This document shows, in pieces, positions 13,174 to 13,944 of a stretch of DNA of 13,944 nt. The stretch covers positions 4,428 through 18,371 of the forward strand of contig NZ_DKLM01000060.1 in assembly GCF_002455975.1 (NCBI RefSeq), written 5' to 3'. The position numbers were made by a program, and so were the translations under genes. Origin of the DNA: Clostridium sp. UBA6640 (GTDB lineage Bacteria > Bacillota > Clostridia > Clostridiales > Clostridiaceae). The notes under the pieces are model-generated. The model saw only the letters and a program-made list of their open reading frames with translations, did no database searches and had not been told where the DNA came from. Each line of letters opens with the position of its first letter. The stretch's first letter is position 1.

Positions 13174-13812
13174 TTATTCTTCATTATGTTCATTTAATAA
13201 ATAGCTTAAAGTCATTAAACTTTCACTTAGATGAACGTTTTCTACTATTACATCATCAGGTACCTTTAAGTCTACTGGCGCGAAGTTCCATATACCTTTT
13301 ATGCCACTAGCAGTTACTATCTCGCACACTCCTTGCGCTCTATCCTTAGGCACACAAATTATAGCTATATCTATGTCATGTTCTTTTATATAACTTTGTA
13401 AATCATCTATATCTTCTATTTCTACATCTCTTATCCTTAATCCAATAAGTTTTGGATTTATATCAAATATTGCTTTTAGATCAAAAGACATCTTTTGAAA
13501 ATAGGTGTAATTAGCAATCGCTTGCCCTATATTACCTGCTCCAACAATTATTGTATTATATTGTTTATCAAGACCTAATATTAATCCTATTTGTGATAAA
13601 AGTTCTTTAACATTATATCCATATCCTTGTTGACCGAAGTCACCAAAGCAATTTAAATCTTGTCTTATTTGTGACGCAGTAAACCCTATTTTTTCACTTA
13701 ATTCTTTAGAAGAAATTCTATCCACATCATTATTAGCTAGTTCTTTTAAGTATCTATAGTATTTTGGCATTCTTTTTATGACTGCCATTGATATATTTTT
13801 TTTCCTTTCCAC
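13174..13812 (-). CDS. rex: redox-sensing transcriptional repressor Rex
   Basis: Homodimeric repressor of 212 residues that binds DNA when NADH/NAD+ is low and releases it on binding NADH. The N-terminal winged helix has SSKELSEKIGFTASQIRQDL (34-53) followed by the family signature NCFGDFGQQGYGYNV. The Rossmann NAD(H) domain has GAGNIGQA (91-98). The C-terminal ENVHLSESLMTLSYLL is the swapped helix region. I chose the GTG start (13810-13812) because GGGAG lies nine bases upstream; a TTG at 13819-13821 would abut that site with no spacing. It is transcribed alone towards its own terminator. Two good Rex operators in the window (adh, crt) mark its likely local targets. Confidence 0.95.
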   Translation of the reverse strand: MERKKNISMAVIKRMPKYYRYLKELANNDVDRISSKELSEKIGFTASQIRQDLNCFGDFGQQGYGYNVKELLSQIGLILGLDKQYNTIIVGAGNIGQAIANYTYFQKMSFDLKAIFDINPKLIGLRIRDVEIEDIDDLQSYIKEHDIDIAIICVPKDRAQGVCEIVTASGIKGIWNFAPVDLKVPDDVIVENVHLSESLMTLSYLLNEHNEE

Positions 13813-13917
13813 AGTAATCAACTCCCATTTAGTTTATATATATTGCAAAGTCAAATATCACCTTTAGCATGTGTGCCCAAGCTAATAATTTGTTGTATAC
13901 TCTATCCATTCTACACT

Positions 13918-13935
13918 TTGTTATTATTTTACCAT
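13918..13935. promoter_or_regulatory. weak Rex-like site upstream of rex
   Basis: TTGTTATTATTTTACCAT agrees with the Rex consensus at 11 of 14 positions, about 105 bases before the rex start codon. It could mediate autoregulation but is near what chance gives in AT-rich DNA. I see no convincing promoter between here and rex. Confidence 0.25.
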
Positions 13936-13944
13936 ATTAATTAT

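Overview
The window is AT-rich (by eye near 30% GC) and reads as the chromosome of an anaerobic, butyrate-forming Clostridium of cluster I. The evidence is the gene order rex - crt - bcd - etfB - etfA - hbd on the minus strand, the NfnAB electron-bifurcating transhydrogenase, an iron alcohol dehydrogenase of the clostridial butanol-dehydrogenase type, and a tandem glycine riboswitch. The Rex sequence and the operon order recall C. perfringens and its relatives; the species cannot be fixed from the sequence alone. Nearly all genes lie on the minus strand, so transcription runs from high to low coordinates.

Right part (7615-13944): rex has its own bidirectional terminator (13077-13114). The crt-bcd-etfB-etfA-hbd cluster then starts from a very good sigma-A promoter (12816-12844) with a Rex operator in the leader (12757-12774). 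These genes turn acetoacetyl-CoA into butyryl-CoA; no thiolase gene is present in the window. A 385-bp gap holding two stem-loops and a possible promoter separates etfA from hbd. The cluster ends in a long hairpin terminator (7615-7670).

Middle (5000-7560): a candidate small RNA with an extended -10 promoter and a strong terminator lies on the plus strand (7414-7511). An adh gene (5736-6902) follows on the minus strand, with a consensus promoter and an 18-bp Rex operator just downstream of it. Below adh come an unidentified inverted-repeat element, a cre-like site, and a two-aptamer glycine riboswitch with an intrinsic terminator (5113-5373). This riboswitch points towards the nfnA-nfnB operon (2697-4957), not towards a glycine gene.

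Left part (1-2673): small accessory genes (a C_GCAxxG_C_C-family protein, a PhzF-family protein, an unrecognised Cys/His-containing protein) are embedded in two families of short MITE-like repeats with 7-bp subrepeats. The repeats touch or encode the stop codons of all three genes.

Together the genes form a redox module. Rex senses NADH/NAD+. Bcd-EtfAB is expected to couple NADH oxidation to crotonyl-CoA and ferredoxin reduction. NfnAB combines NADH and reduced ferredoxin to make NADPH. The alcohol dehydrogenase, probably NADPH-using, disposes of reducing power. The least expected signals are the glycine riboswitch in front of nfn, the duplicated unknown element around it, the candidate small RNA, and the stop-codon-associated heptad repeats.
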